From: Caldilineaceae bacterium
Lineage (GTDB): Bacteria; Chloroflexota; Anaerolineae; Caldilineales; Caldilineaceae
Length of the DNA stretch: 64,000 nucleotides
Assembly: GCA_022821585.1 (NCBI GenBank)
Contig: JAJEDI010000065.1
Coordinates: 1 to 64,000 of the forward strand
Reading direction: 5' to 3'
Made by a program: the position numbers and the translations under genes. Shown one piece after another: positions 35,897-44,340 of the stretch. Below the pieces are notes generated by a model. The model made no database searches. It was given only the letters and a program-made list of their open reading frames with translations, and was not told where the DNA came from. How positions within the stretch are numbered: the stretch's first letter is position 1; each line of letters begins with the position of its first letter.

Positions 35897-36616
35897 ATGG
35901 CGACCATACTCGTGGTAGATGACGATCGGTTGATGCGGCGCAGCGTCTCGATCGGTCTGCGGGATGCAGGCTACAGTACAGCAACCGCCGGAAGCGGAGA
36001 GGAGGCGCTGGCAAAGGCCCGCGCAGTGCAACCACAGCTGGTGTTGTTGGACATAGGGCTGCCGGGAATGGACGGTTTAGAAACGATGCGGGCACTGAGG
36101 CAGTCGTTCGACGCGCCGATAATATTTGTAACGGCACGCAGGCGGGAGTTGGACGAAATCGTCGGCCTGGAGCTGGGTGCGGACGACTATGTGACGAAGC
36201 CGTTTGATATCGACGTGCTGCTGGCCCGGGTCAGGGCCGTTTTGCGGAGGGCCTCGGCGAGCGGGGAGCCCGGCAGCAGGACCGACCTGTCCAATCTGAT
36301 TGTAGGCGATCTGGAGTTGGACAGGTCGGCACATCAGGTCACTGTGGGGGGGAAAGCTGTAAAACTCACGCCAAGGGAGTTTCAACTGCTCGCTTACCTG
36401 GCAAGCCGGGCGGGTGAGGTTGTTCCACTTGACGAAATCTTGAAGAATGTGTGGGGGGCGGACTGGGTTGGTGAAACACAGACGGTGTATGTGCATGTTC
36501 GCTGGCTGCGCACGAAGATTGAGGAGGACGCAGCCCGGCCGCGGCGTATTCATACAGTTCGGGGCGTGGGTTACCGGTTGACTCCTGCTGGGAAGGATAG
36601 TTCAGATGTGGCGTAG
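35897..36616 (+). CDS. OmpR/PhoB-family response regulator
   Basis: The product is 239 aa. The receiver domain (1 to about 115) has the acidic pocket in VVDDDRLMRR, phospho-acceptor Asp52 in VLLDIGLPGMDG, the switch Thr in IFVTARR and Lys101 in DDYVTKPFD. The winged-helix DNA-binding domain (about 135-230) has VKLTPREFQLLAYLASRAGE, the recognition-helix region TVYVHVRWLRTKIEED, and the wing IHTVRGVGYRL. It overlaps the sensor kinase gene by 11 nt, a classical pair. The target may be htrA two genes on. Confidence 0.95.
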   Translation: MATILVVDDDRLMRRSVSIGLRDAGYSTATAGSGEEALAKARAVQPQLVLLDIGLPGMDGLETMRALRQSFDAPIIFVTARRRELDEIVGLELGADDYVTKPFDIDVLLARVRAVLRRASASGEPGSRTDLSNLIVGDLELDRSAHQVTVGGKAVKLTPREFQLLAYLASRAGEVVPLDEILKNVWGADWVGETQTVYVHVRWLRTKIEEDAARPRRIHTVRGVGYRLTPAGKDSSDVA

Positions 36617-38033
36617 CCTGCGCAGCCGGTTGACGATCAGTCATCTTCTTCCTCTTCTTGTCATTGTTCCTTTGCTCAGTTTTCTGCTCTTCTATCTGAT
36701 TGAGGCCCGTTTTGTGTTGGATGAAGCGACGGCGGAGCTGGCCGGGCAGGGAGAGCTGATTTCGCGGCTCTATCAGGCTGAGCTGGCGGCGCAGGAGGAT
36801 CCGGAGCAGGCAAGCTCGCTGTTCGCGCGGCTGCGAGTACGGATACCCACTCTCTTTTACCTGGTGGATCAGAACGGGAACATTGTGGTCAGACCGGGCC
36901 TGGCGACGGCTTCGACAGAGGTGCCGATCCGACCTCCCGACCCGGAGCTGTTGCAGAAGGCTCTGGCCGGTGAGATCGCACGGCAAGTGCACATGGGCAA
37001 CGCGGACGTGGCGGTTCCGGTGCGTAACGAGGACCAGGAGGTTGTGGGCGCGGTACATCTGTCACAGCAGTTGACGAAAGTGACGAACCGCCTGGCAGTT
37101 CTGCGGTGGACCGTATGGGGGGCGGTGAGCGCAGGTCTGCTGGTGTCGGTGCTTCTCAGTTTCGTCCTCAGCCGTTCCCTCAATAAGCCACTCGAGAGAC
37201 TGACAGCGGCCAGTCGGGCGGACAATTTCGATGCTCCGCCGAGCCGTGTGGAGGAAGAAGGGCCGACCGAAGTTCGGATTCTAGCGCGTACATTCAATGA
37301 GATGGCCGAGCGGCAATATGAGCTGGAGCAGGGGAGAAGGCGGCTGCTGAGCTCGGTGGTACATGAGTTGGGCCGCCCGCTGGGGGCGATTAAGGCGGCC
37401 GCCCAGGTTCTCGGGCAGAACGGCAAAGATTCGGAGCTGGTGGTCGAGCTCTCATCAGGCATTGACGATCAGGTCGATCAGTTGCGCCGTCTGTTGGACG
37501 ATCTGGCATTGCTCGCACGGAATGAAATTCGAAATCTTGCGCTTGACATCGTTCCTACTGATGTTGGCGAGCTGGTATTGGAAGAGTGCCGCCGCTACGG
37601 CCAGCGCATAAGGGAGAAAGAGATCGAACTCATCACGCGGTTTTCGCCAGAGGCAACGCGGGCGGCTGCGGACCCGATGCGCTTGAGCCAGATTATCGGC
37701 AATCTGTTGGACAACGCCATCAAGTACACGCCGAACGGCGGGCAGATCCAGATTGAAGTTGGAACAGAGGCGGAATTGGTCGTACTGACTATCGAGGATT
37801 CAGGGCCGGGCATCGATCCTTCCGAATTTGAGCGTATCTTCGACTTTCTCTATCGTTCGCCACGGCAGGAGCGGGTACGGGAAGGGATGGGCATCGGTTT
37901 AGCACTTTCTCGGAGGCTGGCCGAGGCGCAGGGCGGCAGGATAACGGCCCATCATCGCGCTGCGGGCACGGGGGCGAGATTTGTGCTTACGCTTCCAAGA
38001 GAGAATCCTCAAACATCTGTTATTGCGGCCTAA
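36606..38033 (+). CDS. Membrane sensor histidine kinase
   Basis: The product is 475 aa. Membrane helices lie at about 10-32 and 168-190, with a roughly 135-aa extracytoplasmic sensor between them. A HAMP domain follows (about 190-240), then the dimerisation helix with phospho-acceptor His253 in SSVVHELGRPLGAIK. The ATPase has the N box IGNLLDNAIKYTPNGG, G1 EDSGPGID, and G2 GMGIGLALSRRLAE. The H box has Gly-Arg where Ser-Arg or Thr-Lys is more common. It overlaps the response regulator, so the two are translated together. Confidence 0.94.
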   Translation: MWRSLRSRLTISHLLPLLVIVPLLSFLLFYLIEARFVLDEATAELAGQGELISRLYQAELAAQEDPEQASSLFARLRVRIPTLFYLVDQNGNIVVRPGLATASTEVPIRPPDPELLQKALAGEIARQVHMGNADVAVPVRNEDQEVVGAVHLSQQLTKVTNRLAVLRWTVWGAVSAGLLVSVLLSFVLSRSLNKPLERLTAASRADNFDAPPSRVEEEGPTEVRILARTFNEMAERQYELEQGRRRLLSSVVHELGRPLGAIKAAAQVLGQNGKDSELVVELSSGIDDQVDQLRRLLDDLALLARNEIRNLALDIVPTDVGELVLEECRRYGQRIREKEIELITRFSPEATRAAADPMRLSQIIGNLLDNAIKYTPNGGQIQIEVGTEAELVVLTIEDSGPGIDPSEFERIFDFLYRSPRQERVREGMGIGLALSRRLAEAQGGRITAHHRAAGTGARFVLTLPRENPQTSVIAA

Positions 38034-38061
38034 GCAGAATGATCTGCCAAGACTGGTCACA

Positions 38062-38082
38062 GCATTTAAGGTTGCATTAAAG
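38062..38082 (+). promoter_or_regulatory. Direct repeat upstream of htrA
   Basis: GCATTTAAG (38062-38070) and GCATTAAAG (38074-38082) repeat at a 12-nt period, close to the one-turn spacing bound by OmpR/PhoB-family dimers. They lie about 130 nt before the htrA start, after the kinase gene. A link to the neighbouring response regulator is inference. Confidence 0.35.
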
Positions 38083-38211
38083 TAGCCATAGGATTCCGAT
38101 AAGGACTCCCTTCACGCGTCCTGCTATGCTGTATGGGCAAAGAAGTGTCGATACAGAACACCTTCTCCGATCAATTGGGGAAGATATGTTGTAGATAAAG
38201 GAAGGATTCAA

Positions 38212-39612
38212 TTGCAACCGAAGACCGTGAGTCTACGAACGTTTTGGATCGTGGTTGGCATTCTGACCATGGCGTTCGTAATCGGACTGGCCGGTATAGG
38301 CAGGATAGAGATCACGCCGGCGACAGTTGATGCCACGACGCCGCAGTACCGACCGCAAGAGTTCACATACATTACGCAGGAAGAGGGCCCTGATCATCCC
38401 GACCAAGCGCTGCTGTCCAGCATATATGAAGGGGCAACCCAATCGGTCGTCAGCATTCAGGTGCGGCGATCAGGGCCGCGTTCGCAGGATCCTGCCCAAA
38501 GAATGTGGGGTCAAGGCAGCGGCTGGATTTGGGATGAAGAGGGTCATATCGTGACCAACAGCCACGTCGTGGAAGACGCGGCCGACATTTTCGTGACATT
38601 TCACAACGACTTGTGGGCGGAGGCCGAACTGATCGCTCAGGATTCGCAGTCGGACCTGGCCGTGCTCAGGATAGAAGCGCCGGAGAACATGATGCTGCGG
38701 CCCCTGGAACGGGCGCCAGCGTTGCCCAAAGTCGGCCACTACACGATAGCCCTAGGCAGTCCATTCGGCCTTGAAAACTCAATGACATTGGGGATCGTCA
38801 GCGCCTTGGGACGCAGCTTGCCGGTAGGGGACCCGGGCCTCGCGAGTCGTTATTCGCTGCCTGAGGTAGTTCAGACTGACGCGGCCATCAATCCGGGCAA
38901 TTCGGGCGGGCCGCTGCTGGACCTCAGCGGCAGGGTCGTGGGTATCAACTTCGCGATCCGGACGGAGGAGCGATCTCCGTTTGGTACTGGAGTCAATTCG
39001 GGTGTTGGCTTCGCGATTCCGATTCTGGTGGCGGAGCGGGTCATTCCGGCACTCTTGGAGGAGGGAGAGTATCGTTATCCGTTTCTCGGAATCGCCGGCA
39101 GGACGATTTCAGCGCCGGTGGCCAGCGCGCTGAACCTGGATTCAGATGTTCTCGGCGTGCAGGTGAACCGGGTGATGCCAGGTGGGCCCTCGTCTGAAGC
39201 GGGCCTGCGGAACGGCGATATTATCGTCAGTATCGACGGTTTCGAAGTACGCAATTTCGAGGACGTGATCAGCTACCTGGTAATGCAGAAGTCGCCCGGT
39301 GAGACGGTGGAGATTGGGGTGCTTCGCCGAGGCAGAAGCCGCACAATTGACGTGGAGCTAGGCACTCGGCCGGATGTGGAGAGCAGCGACCCTGCTTTGC
39401 AGATGATAAGCAGTGCAGAGGCTATCGGGATCGCGACTGATGAGATTTCGGATGAAATCGGGCGTTTGGAAAGAAGCTCTGCCCGGGGTGGGATTCGCGG
39501 CGGCGCCAGGGTATGGATCGTGACTTTGGAAGGCGCAGAAGATACGGCGACGGTATTGGTAGACGCCTTAAGCGGTGAAGTACTGAGCCTGGAAGTAGAC
39601 AGCGGCAACTGA
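38212..39612 (+). CDS. HtrA/DegP-like serine protease with PDZ and PepSY-like tail
   Basis: The product is 466 aa, starting at TTG 38212 after AAAGGAAGGATTCAA. A single N-terminal membrane anchor (about 10-30) places it outside the membrane. The trypsin-like domain has the triad His118 (VTNSHVVEDA), Asp148 (SQSDLAVLRIE) and Ser231 (NPGNSGGPLLDLSG). One PDZ domain follows (about 290-385: MPGGPSSEAGLRNGDIIVSI). The last 70 residues, ARVWIVTLEGAEDTATVLVD then ALSGEVLSLEV, resemble PepSY, which is unusual for HtrA. It probably degrades or senses misfolded exported protein and may be controlled by the adjacent two-component pair. Confidence 0.93.
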   Translation: MQPKTVSLRTFWIVVGILTMAFVIGLAGIGRIEITPATVDATTPQYRPQEFTYITQEEGPDHPDQALLSSIYEGATQSVVSIQVRRSGPRSQDPAQRMWGQGSGWIWDEEGHIVTNSHVVEDAADIFVTFHNDLWAEAELIAQDSQSDLAVLRIEAPENMMLRPLERAPALPKVGHYTIALGSPFGLENSMTLGIVSALGRSLPVGDPGLASRYSLPEVVQTDAAINPGNSGGPLLDLSGRVVGINFAIRTEERSPFGTGVNSGVGFAIPILVAERVIPALLEEGEYRYPFLGIAGRTISAPVASALNLDSDVLGVQVNRVMPGGPSSEAGLRNGDIIVSIDGFEVRNFEDVISYLVMQKSPGETVEIGVLRRGRSRTIDVELGTRPDVESSDPALQMISSAEAIGIATDEISDEIGRLERSSARGGIRGGARVWIVTLEGAEDTATVLVDALSGEVLSLEVDSGN

Positions 39613-39626
39613 GGTGTGGGGTTGAG

Positions 39627-39652
39627 CGCGCCCCTGGCAGAGCAGGGGCGCG
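39627..39652 (+). terminator. Hairpin after htrA
   Basis: CGCGCCCCTG (39627-39636) and CAGGGGCGCG (39643-39652) form a perfect 10-bp GC-rich stem with a six-base loop, 15 nt after the htrA stop. The T-tract is poor (a CTCTTTC comes later). Confidence 0.55.
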
Positions 39653-39703
39653 TGCCGCCATCTCTTTCAGATGACATATGCTTCCTCCAATATATGTAGT
39701 AGG

Positions 39704-39730
39704 GGAGCCGGGACAATGACGCCCGGCTCC
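39704..39730 (+). terminator. Second hairpin after htrA
   Basis: GGAGCCGGG (39704-39712) pairs with CCCGGCTCC (39722-39730) across nine bases. TCGCTATTTC follows. It may be a backup terminator for htrA. Confidence 0.5.
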
Positions 39731-39776
39731 TCGCTATTTCAGGGGGATCTTCTCAGTTTTCAGGCAAGTATTCATT

Positions 39777-39791
39777 TGTCTGAACTGTGAA
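39777..39791. repeat. Short dispersed motif, copy B
   Basis: The same 15-mer as at 26345-26359 occurs here, within a run where GAACTGT is itself repeated and followed by GTGGTTATGTGAAC. It is in the gap before the methyltransferase gene. Confidence 0.5.
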
Positions 39792-39889
39792 CTGTGTGGT
39801 TATGTGAACGGGACAGTAGATGCCGCCGGGGGGCGGTCAGGCGGCAGGATATGGTTCATCCCTTGTTTCAGAGTCAGGAAGGAAGATCG

Positions 39890-40540
39890 ATGTCTGAGGT
39901 AGTTGGCGCGACGCATGAGTTTCATGAGGCGGAGTACGCTGAGGTTTGGGCGCGGCGGTTCATTCCTACGCCGGAGCGGCTCGATCTGTTCGAGACGATT
40001 CTTCAGCAACTACAAGGCTCGGTACCGGCCGACGGTCATATCGTCGAACTTGGAATCGGGCCTGCCTATCTGGCGGAGTATCTGCTTGAGCGGATGCCGC
40101 GGATCTCGTATGAAGGCGTCGACTTTTCGCAGCCGATGCTGACGCAGGCAGCTACGCGTCTGGCGCGGTTTGACGATCGCGTACAGTTTCAGCAGGCTGA
40201 CCTGCTGGGCGACAGTTGGGGCGGCGACCTGGCGAATCCCCCGACGGCGATCGTGTCAACCTGGGCACTGCATGATCTGGGGGGCCAAGCACAGACCCTG
40301 CATGTCTATCGGGCCTGCGCGGCGGCGCTTCCTGAGGGCGGGATTCTGCTAAACGGTGATTTTGTGAAGCCGGACGGGACGCGTCTGCCGTTTGAACCGG
40401 GCCGGTTCCTAATTGGCCGTCATCTGGAGTTGCTCCAAGAGGCCGGCTTCTCCGACAGGCGCAATCTGCATCTGTGGGAGGAGGAGGTCGAGGCGCCGAC
40501 GGCGTCCCAGAACTACGCCTGCTTGCTGGGAATCGTCTAG
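39890..40540 (+). CDS. Class I SAM-dependent methyltransferase
   Basis: The product is 216 aa from ATG 39890, preceded by AGGAAGGAAGATCG; the open frame upstream to 39794 is not conserved. The SAM-binding motif I is GHIVELGIGPAYLAEYLLER near residues 52-71; motif II contains YEGVDFSQPMLTQA; motif IV is VSTWALHDLGG. The substrate is unknown. Neighbours (a TPR-like gene after, htrA before) give no clue. The N-terminus EFHEAEYAEVWARRFIPTPE resembles small-molecule methyltransferases. Confidence 0.85.
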   Translation: MSEVVGATHEFHEAEYAEVWARRFIPTPERLDLFETILQQLQGSVPADGHIVELGIGPAYLAEYLLERMPRISYEGVDFSQPMLTQAATRLARFDDRVQFQQADLLGDSWGGDLANPPTAIVSTWALHDLGGQAQTLHVYRACAAALPEGGILLNGDFVKPDGTRLPFEPGRFLIGRHLELLQEAGFSDRRNLHLWEEEVEAPTASQNYACLLGIV

Positions 40541-40688
40541 TCGCAGAGTTGCGGGAATTAGCGGAAGAGCGAGGATGCAGCATGGAGAGTGTCTGACCTA
40601 TGTTTTCACAGGCAGGTGACCTGCCGCCAACCTTCAATGTCCTGTTCGTTTGGCGGGCGGGACCAAAACTGCCTGGAGAGCAAGAGCA

Positions 40689-41165
40689 ATGGCTGAAGCC
40701 CCCTTCGAAGTTGACAGAGCCCACCGTTGGTTTGGCATCGAACTGAACAACAACACGATGGACGCACTGGATGCCGGGCTGATCACTCCTGATTCGTGCG
40801 AGCCTTACATCCATGCGGTCCACGCCAGCTGCTATCACTGGATGCAGGTAGGCACGGTTGCCAACCATGCGCGGGGCGAGTTCGCGGTGGCGAGCGTGTA
40901 CGCGGCGGCAGGGTTGGGTGAGGCTGCGCTGCGTCATGCCCGGCGCTGTCTGGAGCTGGTAGAAGGCAATCCCGACGAGGTGGAAGATTGGGACAAGGCT
41001 TTTGCTTATGACTCCCTGGCCAGGGCGTACGCGGCCAGTGGAGATGTGGCGGCGGCGCGAGAAACCAGAGAGCAGGCGCAGGCCACCGGCGAGGATATTG
41101 CCGATGAGGAAGATCGAGAGGTATTCCTGAACTGGTTTAAGGGCGGTAACTGGCACGGCCTGTAA
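40689..41165 (+). CDS. Helical TPR-like protein of unknown function
   Basis: The product is 158 aa, all-helical by composition. It has VDRAHRWFGIELNNNTMDAL, then HAVHASCYHWMQVGTVANHA, VASVYAAAGLGEAALRHARR and AFAYDSLARAYAASGDVAAA; the last two look like tetratricopeptide units. The C-terminus ends FLNWFKGGNWHGL. Such proteins often bind partners, but no function can be assigned. ATG 40689 is chosen since the upstream part to 40650 is not conserved-looking. Confidence 0.72.
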   Translation: MAEAPFEVDRAHRWFGIELNNNTMDALDAGLITPDSCEPYIHAVHASCYHWMQVGTVANHARGEFAVASVYAAAGLGEAALRHARRCLELVEGNPDEVEDWDKAFAYDSLARAYAASGDVAAARETREQAQATGEDIADEEDREVFLNWFKGGNWHGL

Positions 41166-41258
41166 GAGCGGTCAATTCAGGCGTGCTGTCATTGCAGAAG
41201 TATTGGTCCCCAAGAGCGAGGCGGGCGCTTGCTAAGATCGCTATTCTAACCCTCTGAT

Positions 41259-42683
41259 TCAAGCATCCTGCCACTTCTCATAAACTTGCAGCCCGCGTCG
41301 CTCGCGGATGCCGTCGCGCCAGGCCTCGCTGCGGTTGTGGGTGCGCTGAAACTTGATGCGCAGGCCGGTGCTGGTTGGTTCCTCGTGGCGGCTGTACCAC
41401 TCTTCCAAACGCTGCTCCAGCGCGTCCTGCAGTGCGGCGAATTCGTCCCAGCCGGCGCGGTTGAGCTGTTCACCGGGGTCTGAGTCCAGTTCGAAGAGGT
41501 CGTGGGGGCCGTCGGGATAGCGTTTGACGTACTTGTGCTGTGGTGTGCGTATCATGCGCAGGTCGCCGTACTCGCCGTAGCGGGTGTCGTCCCAAGCGTT
41601 ACGGCCGCTGCCGTCGAGCAGATGGGCGTAGCTGGCGCCGGCGTAGTTGCGGCGCTCGTCGAGCTCTATGCCGGCCCAGTCGCAGATGGTGCTGAAGGTG
41701 TCGTAGTGATCGACGCAGCGCCGGCTTACCTGGCCGGGTTGCACCAGGCCCGGGGCGCGGACCATCAGGGGGACGCGGGTTGAGATTTCGTACATGTTCA
41801 GAGGCCGCGTGCTGTTGCCTTTGCCCCAGAAACCGTTCTGGCCTACTGAACAGCCGTGGTCCGACGTGTAGATGACTACGGTGTTTTCGAGGGTGCCGTC
41901 CTGCTCCAGCCGGTCCAGGAGGCGGCCTACTTCGCGGTCGATCTCGGTTACGGCGGCGTAGTAGCCGACATAGCGAGTGCGAATCTGCTGGTCGGTGGGT
42001 TGGAAGCCACCGGCGAGGCCCTCGTTGCGCTGCCAGGGGTGCGGGTGGTAAGGAGGGATGTCGATAAAGGCTGCGTCTTCAAATTGGGTGGTCAATTCGG
42101 GGTCATGGGTCTCGGCCTGATAGGGCGAATGGGTTGAGATGTAGCCTATCTTGAGGAAGAAGGGCTGATCGGAGGGCGCGTTGTCGAGGAATTTGAGCGC
42201 GTGATCGGTAATGAGTGTGCTCTTGTTTCCCGTCAGTTCCAGCGGATCGCCGTTTAGGTGGTAGGTATAGGCGCCGTTGTGAGCGCCCTGCCAGCGGGGG
42301 AGGCCGAAGGCCCAGTCGAAGCCGGGGGGCGTGCGGAGGGAACGGCCCATATGCCACTTGCCTGAGAGCCCGCAGTGGTAGCCTGCGCGGGAGAGGAGCT
42401 GCGGTAAAGTCTCTTCGCCTGCCAGCCAGTCGTGGTCGCCGATGACCGGTTCGGCCTCCTGTAGCCAGTCGTGGATGCCTACTTGCGAGGGCGTGCGCCC
42501 GGTCATGAGGCAGGCCCGCGCAGGGGAGCAGACGGGGCAGGGGGTGAAGCTGTCTGCGAAGCGGGCGCCCTCGGTTGCGAGCCGGTCCAGGTTGGGTGTT
42601 TGCAGTTCGCTGTTGCCGTAGCATCCGCTGGCCCACTGGCCGTGGTCGTCGGTCAGGAAGAGAAGGATGTTGGGACGGGCCAT
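41259..42683 (-). CDS. Type I sulfatase (formylglycine-dependent)
   Basis: The product is 474 aa. The sulfatase signature CSPARACLMTGR has Cys52, to be changed to formylglycine, and the metal-binding start NILLFLTDDHGQWASGCYGN. Further active-site parts are GLSGKWHMGR and YTSDHGCSVGQNGFWGKG. There is no signal peptide, so it is cytoplasmic unless exported in another way. The substrate may be a sulfated sugar or other ester. It is the last gene of a leftward group with RraA-like, FAH and DUF433/DUF5615 genes. No formylglycine-generating enzyme is in the window. Confidence 0.92.
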   Translation of the reverse strand: MARPNILLFLTDDHGQWASGCYGNSELQTPNLDRLATEGARFADSFTPCPVCSPARACLMTGRTPSQVGIHDWLQEAEPVIGDHDWLAGEETLPQLLSRAGYHCGLSGKWHMGRSLRTPPGFDWAFGLPRWQGAHNGAYTYHLNGDPLELTGNKSTLITDHALKFLDNAPSDQPFFLKIGYISTHSPYQAETHDPELTTQFEDAAFIDIPPYHPHPWQRNEGLAGGFQPTDQQIRTRYVGYYAAVTEIDREVGRLLDRLEQDGTLENTVVIYTSDHGCSVGQNGFWGKGNSTRPLNMYEISTRVPLMVRAPGLVQPGQVSRRCVDHYDTFSTICDWAGIELDERRNYAGASYAHLLDGSGRNAWDDTRYGEYGDLRMIRTPQHKYVKRYPDGPHDLFELDSDPGEQLNRAGWDEFAALQDALEQRLEEWYSRHEEPTSTGLRIKFQRTHNRSEAWRDGIRERRGLQVYEKWQDA

Positions 42684-42763
42684 TTGCGTGTTCCTGTGGG
42701 GTTGGATGGACGTCCTGAGGTCTCGAAAGGTTGTGTATGGGCGACCAGGGCTGGTACTTCAAG

Positions 42764-43093
42764 CTACTTAGGAGGAAATATTCGTACTACATGACCTGGC
42801 TGGACGCCCTCAAGTATGCGCTGGATTTCAGGAATCAACTCCAGTAATTCCTCCAGTCGCGAACGTGACGGACGTAGAATCACAACTGCAATATCGAACT
42901 GCTGCAGCGGCTGTTGATATGGGATGTTGTTGTCCAGTGTCACGAGAACATCAAAGTGATCCTGGGCGACACGCAATAGGTCACCGTTGGTGAGACCCTT
43001 CCAGCCTCGGTACTCGACCGTCTCTACCGTCAACCCACTGGGAAAGTGCTTCCTGAAGTGGATGTCAATGTCCTCGTCAAGCAGGACTCGCAT
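42764..43093 (-). CDS. DUF5615 PIN-like toxin
   Basis: The product is 109 aa. It has the DUF5615 PIN-like fold: VLLDEDIDIHFRKHFP with acidic residues near the start, then GLTNGDLLRVAQDHFDVLVT-LDNNIPYQ, another acidic cluster. PIN toxins are usually RNases. It overlaps the upstream DUF433 gene by 17 nt, the standard arrangement of DUF433-DUF5615 toxin-antitoxin-like pairs. The activity here is inferred. Confidence 0.85.
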   Translation of the reverse strand: MRVLLDEDIDIHFRKHFPSGLTVETVEYRGWKGLTNGDLLRVAQDHFDVLVTLDNNIPYQQPLQQFDIAVVILRPSRSRLEELLELIPEIQRILEGVQPGHVVRIFPPK

Positions 43094-43334
43094 TTACTGT
43101 CCGCAAGTGATCTATTGCTTCAGGGGAATACTCAAGATACGATTCAACTTGCCAACATTCGACTGTGGGAAAGGACTCCACGAATTCACTGATTGTAGCC
43201 CCTCCTTTGAGATAATCCACCAGCGTTTGTACGGGAACGCGCGTACCGGCGAATACCAAATCCCCGCTATGGACATCGGGGTCCCGGGAAACTACCTGCG
43301 TTAACTCTATCTTGTTGAGATCCAAGGTAACCAT
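43077..43334 (-). CDS. DUF433 antitoxin
   Basis: The product is 85 aa of the DUF433 family, a small helix-turn-helix-like fold. It contains SRDPDVHSGDLVFAGTRVPV and VQTLVDYLKGGATISEFVES, the family signature, and YLEYSPEAIDHLRT. Proteins of this family are antitoxins of DUF5615 toxins and bind their own promoters in some cases. It is transcribed leftward before its partner, with a 17-nt overlap. Confidence 0.86.
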   Translation of the reverse strand: MVTLDLNKIELTQVVSRDPDVHSGDLVFAGTRVPVQTLVDYLKGGATISEFVESFPTVECWQVESYLEYSPEAIDHLRTVNASPA

Positions 43335-43479
43335 TGGTCAAACCTCCTCTTGGAAGCGCCATCTTTCAATGTGCAGTGTACTCTTTTTGTCTTCGTGATA
43401 CGAAATCAATTGCTGCTGAGGGAAGAATTCATGCGGTTTGTTCCAATCTGGCTACAGGCACTCGTTTCCACTGCAGTAC

Positions 43480-44295
43480 TTACGCTACAATGTTTTCCAG
43501 ACTCAGACCGTCTATGATAATTCGAGTCAGGTCGCCACTTTCCAGGGTGAACTCGTCGGGTGGGACGATTCCTGTGCCGGTCATCAGCAGGGCACCGTGC
43601 GGGAAAGTCATCTCGCGCATGAGGTATTCGGCCAGGTCGGGGAAGGTGCGCTTCATCTGGCTGGTGGAGGTCTCGCCGGCGAAGACAGTTTCGCCGTTTC
43701 GATTGATCTCCAGGTCAATTGCCAGATCGGTGAGTGCGCTGGCGGGGGCGAGACGGATGCCGGGACCGACCGCGGCTGAGCCGTCGTAGGTCTTGGCCTG
43801 AGGGAGGTAGAGGGGGTTCGCACCCTCGATGTCGCGGCTGGACATGTCGTTGCCGACGGTGTAGCCGACGATGTGGGCGGCGGCATTGATGACGAGGCAG
43901 AGCTCCGGCTCGGGCACGTTCCAGGTGGTGTCGGCGCGGATGCGGACGGTTTGGCCGTGGCCGACGGTGCGCCAGCCGACCTGTTTGAAGAAGATTTCAG
44001 GGCGGTCGGCATCGTAGACCTGTTGATAGACGTCGGCTGCAGTCTCGGATTCTGCTTTGCGGGCGTCACGGCTACGGAGGTAGGTGACGCCGCTGCCCCA
44101 GACTTCCTGGTGGTCGTCGAGGGGTGCGAGCAGGGCACCGGCGGCCTCTTCGCCGGTCGCCAGCTCGGTCAGAAGCGAGGAAAGCTGGCTGTGCGGAAGA
44201 GACAGCAGTGTGCTGAGCGTCACGCCGGCGGGAAGGAGACTATTGTCGACCGCCCAGCGCGGCCCTGTGGGTGAACTGTGTCGAGTGAGATACAT
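43480..44295 (-). CDS. Fumarylacetoacetate hydrolase family protein
   Basis: The product is 271 aa. The FAH fold is seen from about residue 70 on. Metal-binding acids lie in WNVPEPELCLVINAAAHIVG and VGNDMSSRDIEGANPLYLPQ, with AKTYDGSAAVGPGIRLAPAS and the catalytic-region SGDLTRIIIDG. Family members hydrolyse or decarboxylate beta-diketo or 2-oxo acids. It lies 45 nt downstream of the RraA-like gene, and the two may act in one catabolic route. Exact substrate unknown. Confidence 0.88.
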   Translation of the reverse strand: MYLTRHSSPTGPRWAVDNSLLPAGVTLSTLLSLPHSQLSSLLTELATGEEAAGALLAPLDDHQEVWGSGVTYLRSRDARKAESETAADVYQQVYDADRPEIFFKQVGWRTVGHGQTVRIRADTTWNVPEPELCLVINAAAHIVGYTVGNDMSSRDIEGANPLYLPQAKTYDGSAAVGPGIRLAPASALTDLAIDLEINRNGETVFAGETSTSQMKRTFPDLAEYLMREMTFPHGALLMTGTGIVPPDEFTLESGDLTRIIIDGLSLENIVA

Positions 44296-44340
44296 TTTGG
44301 GGCTTGCTCCTTCACGGGTGCGCTGGTTGGATTTGCCGGA

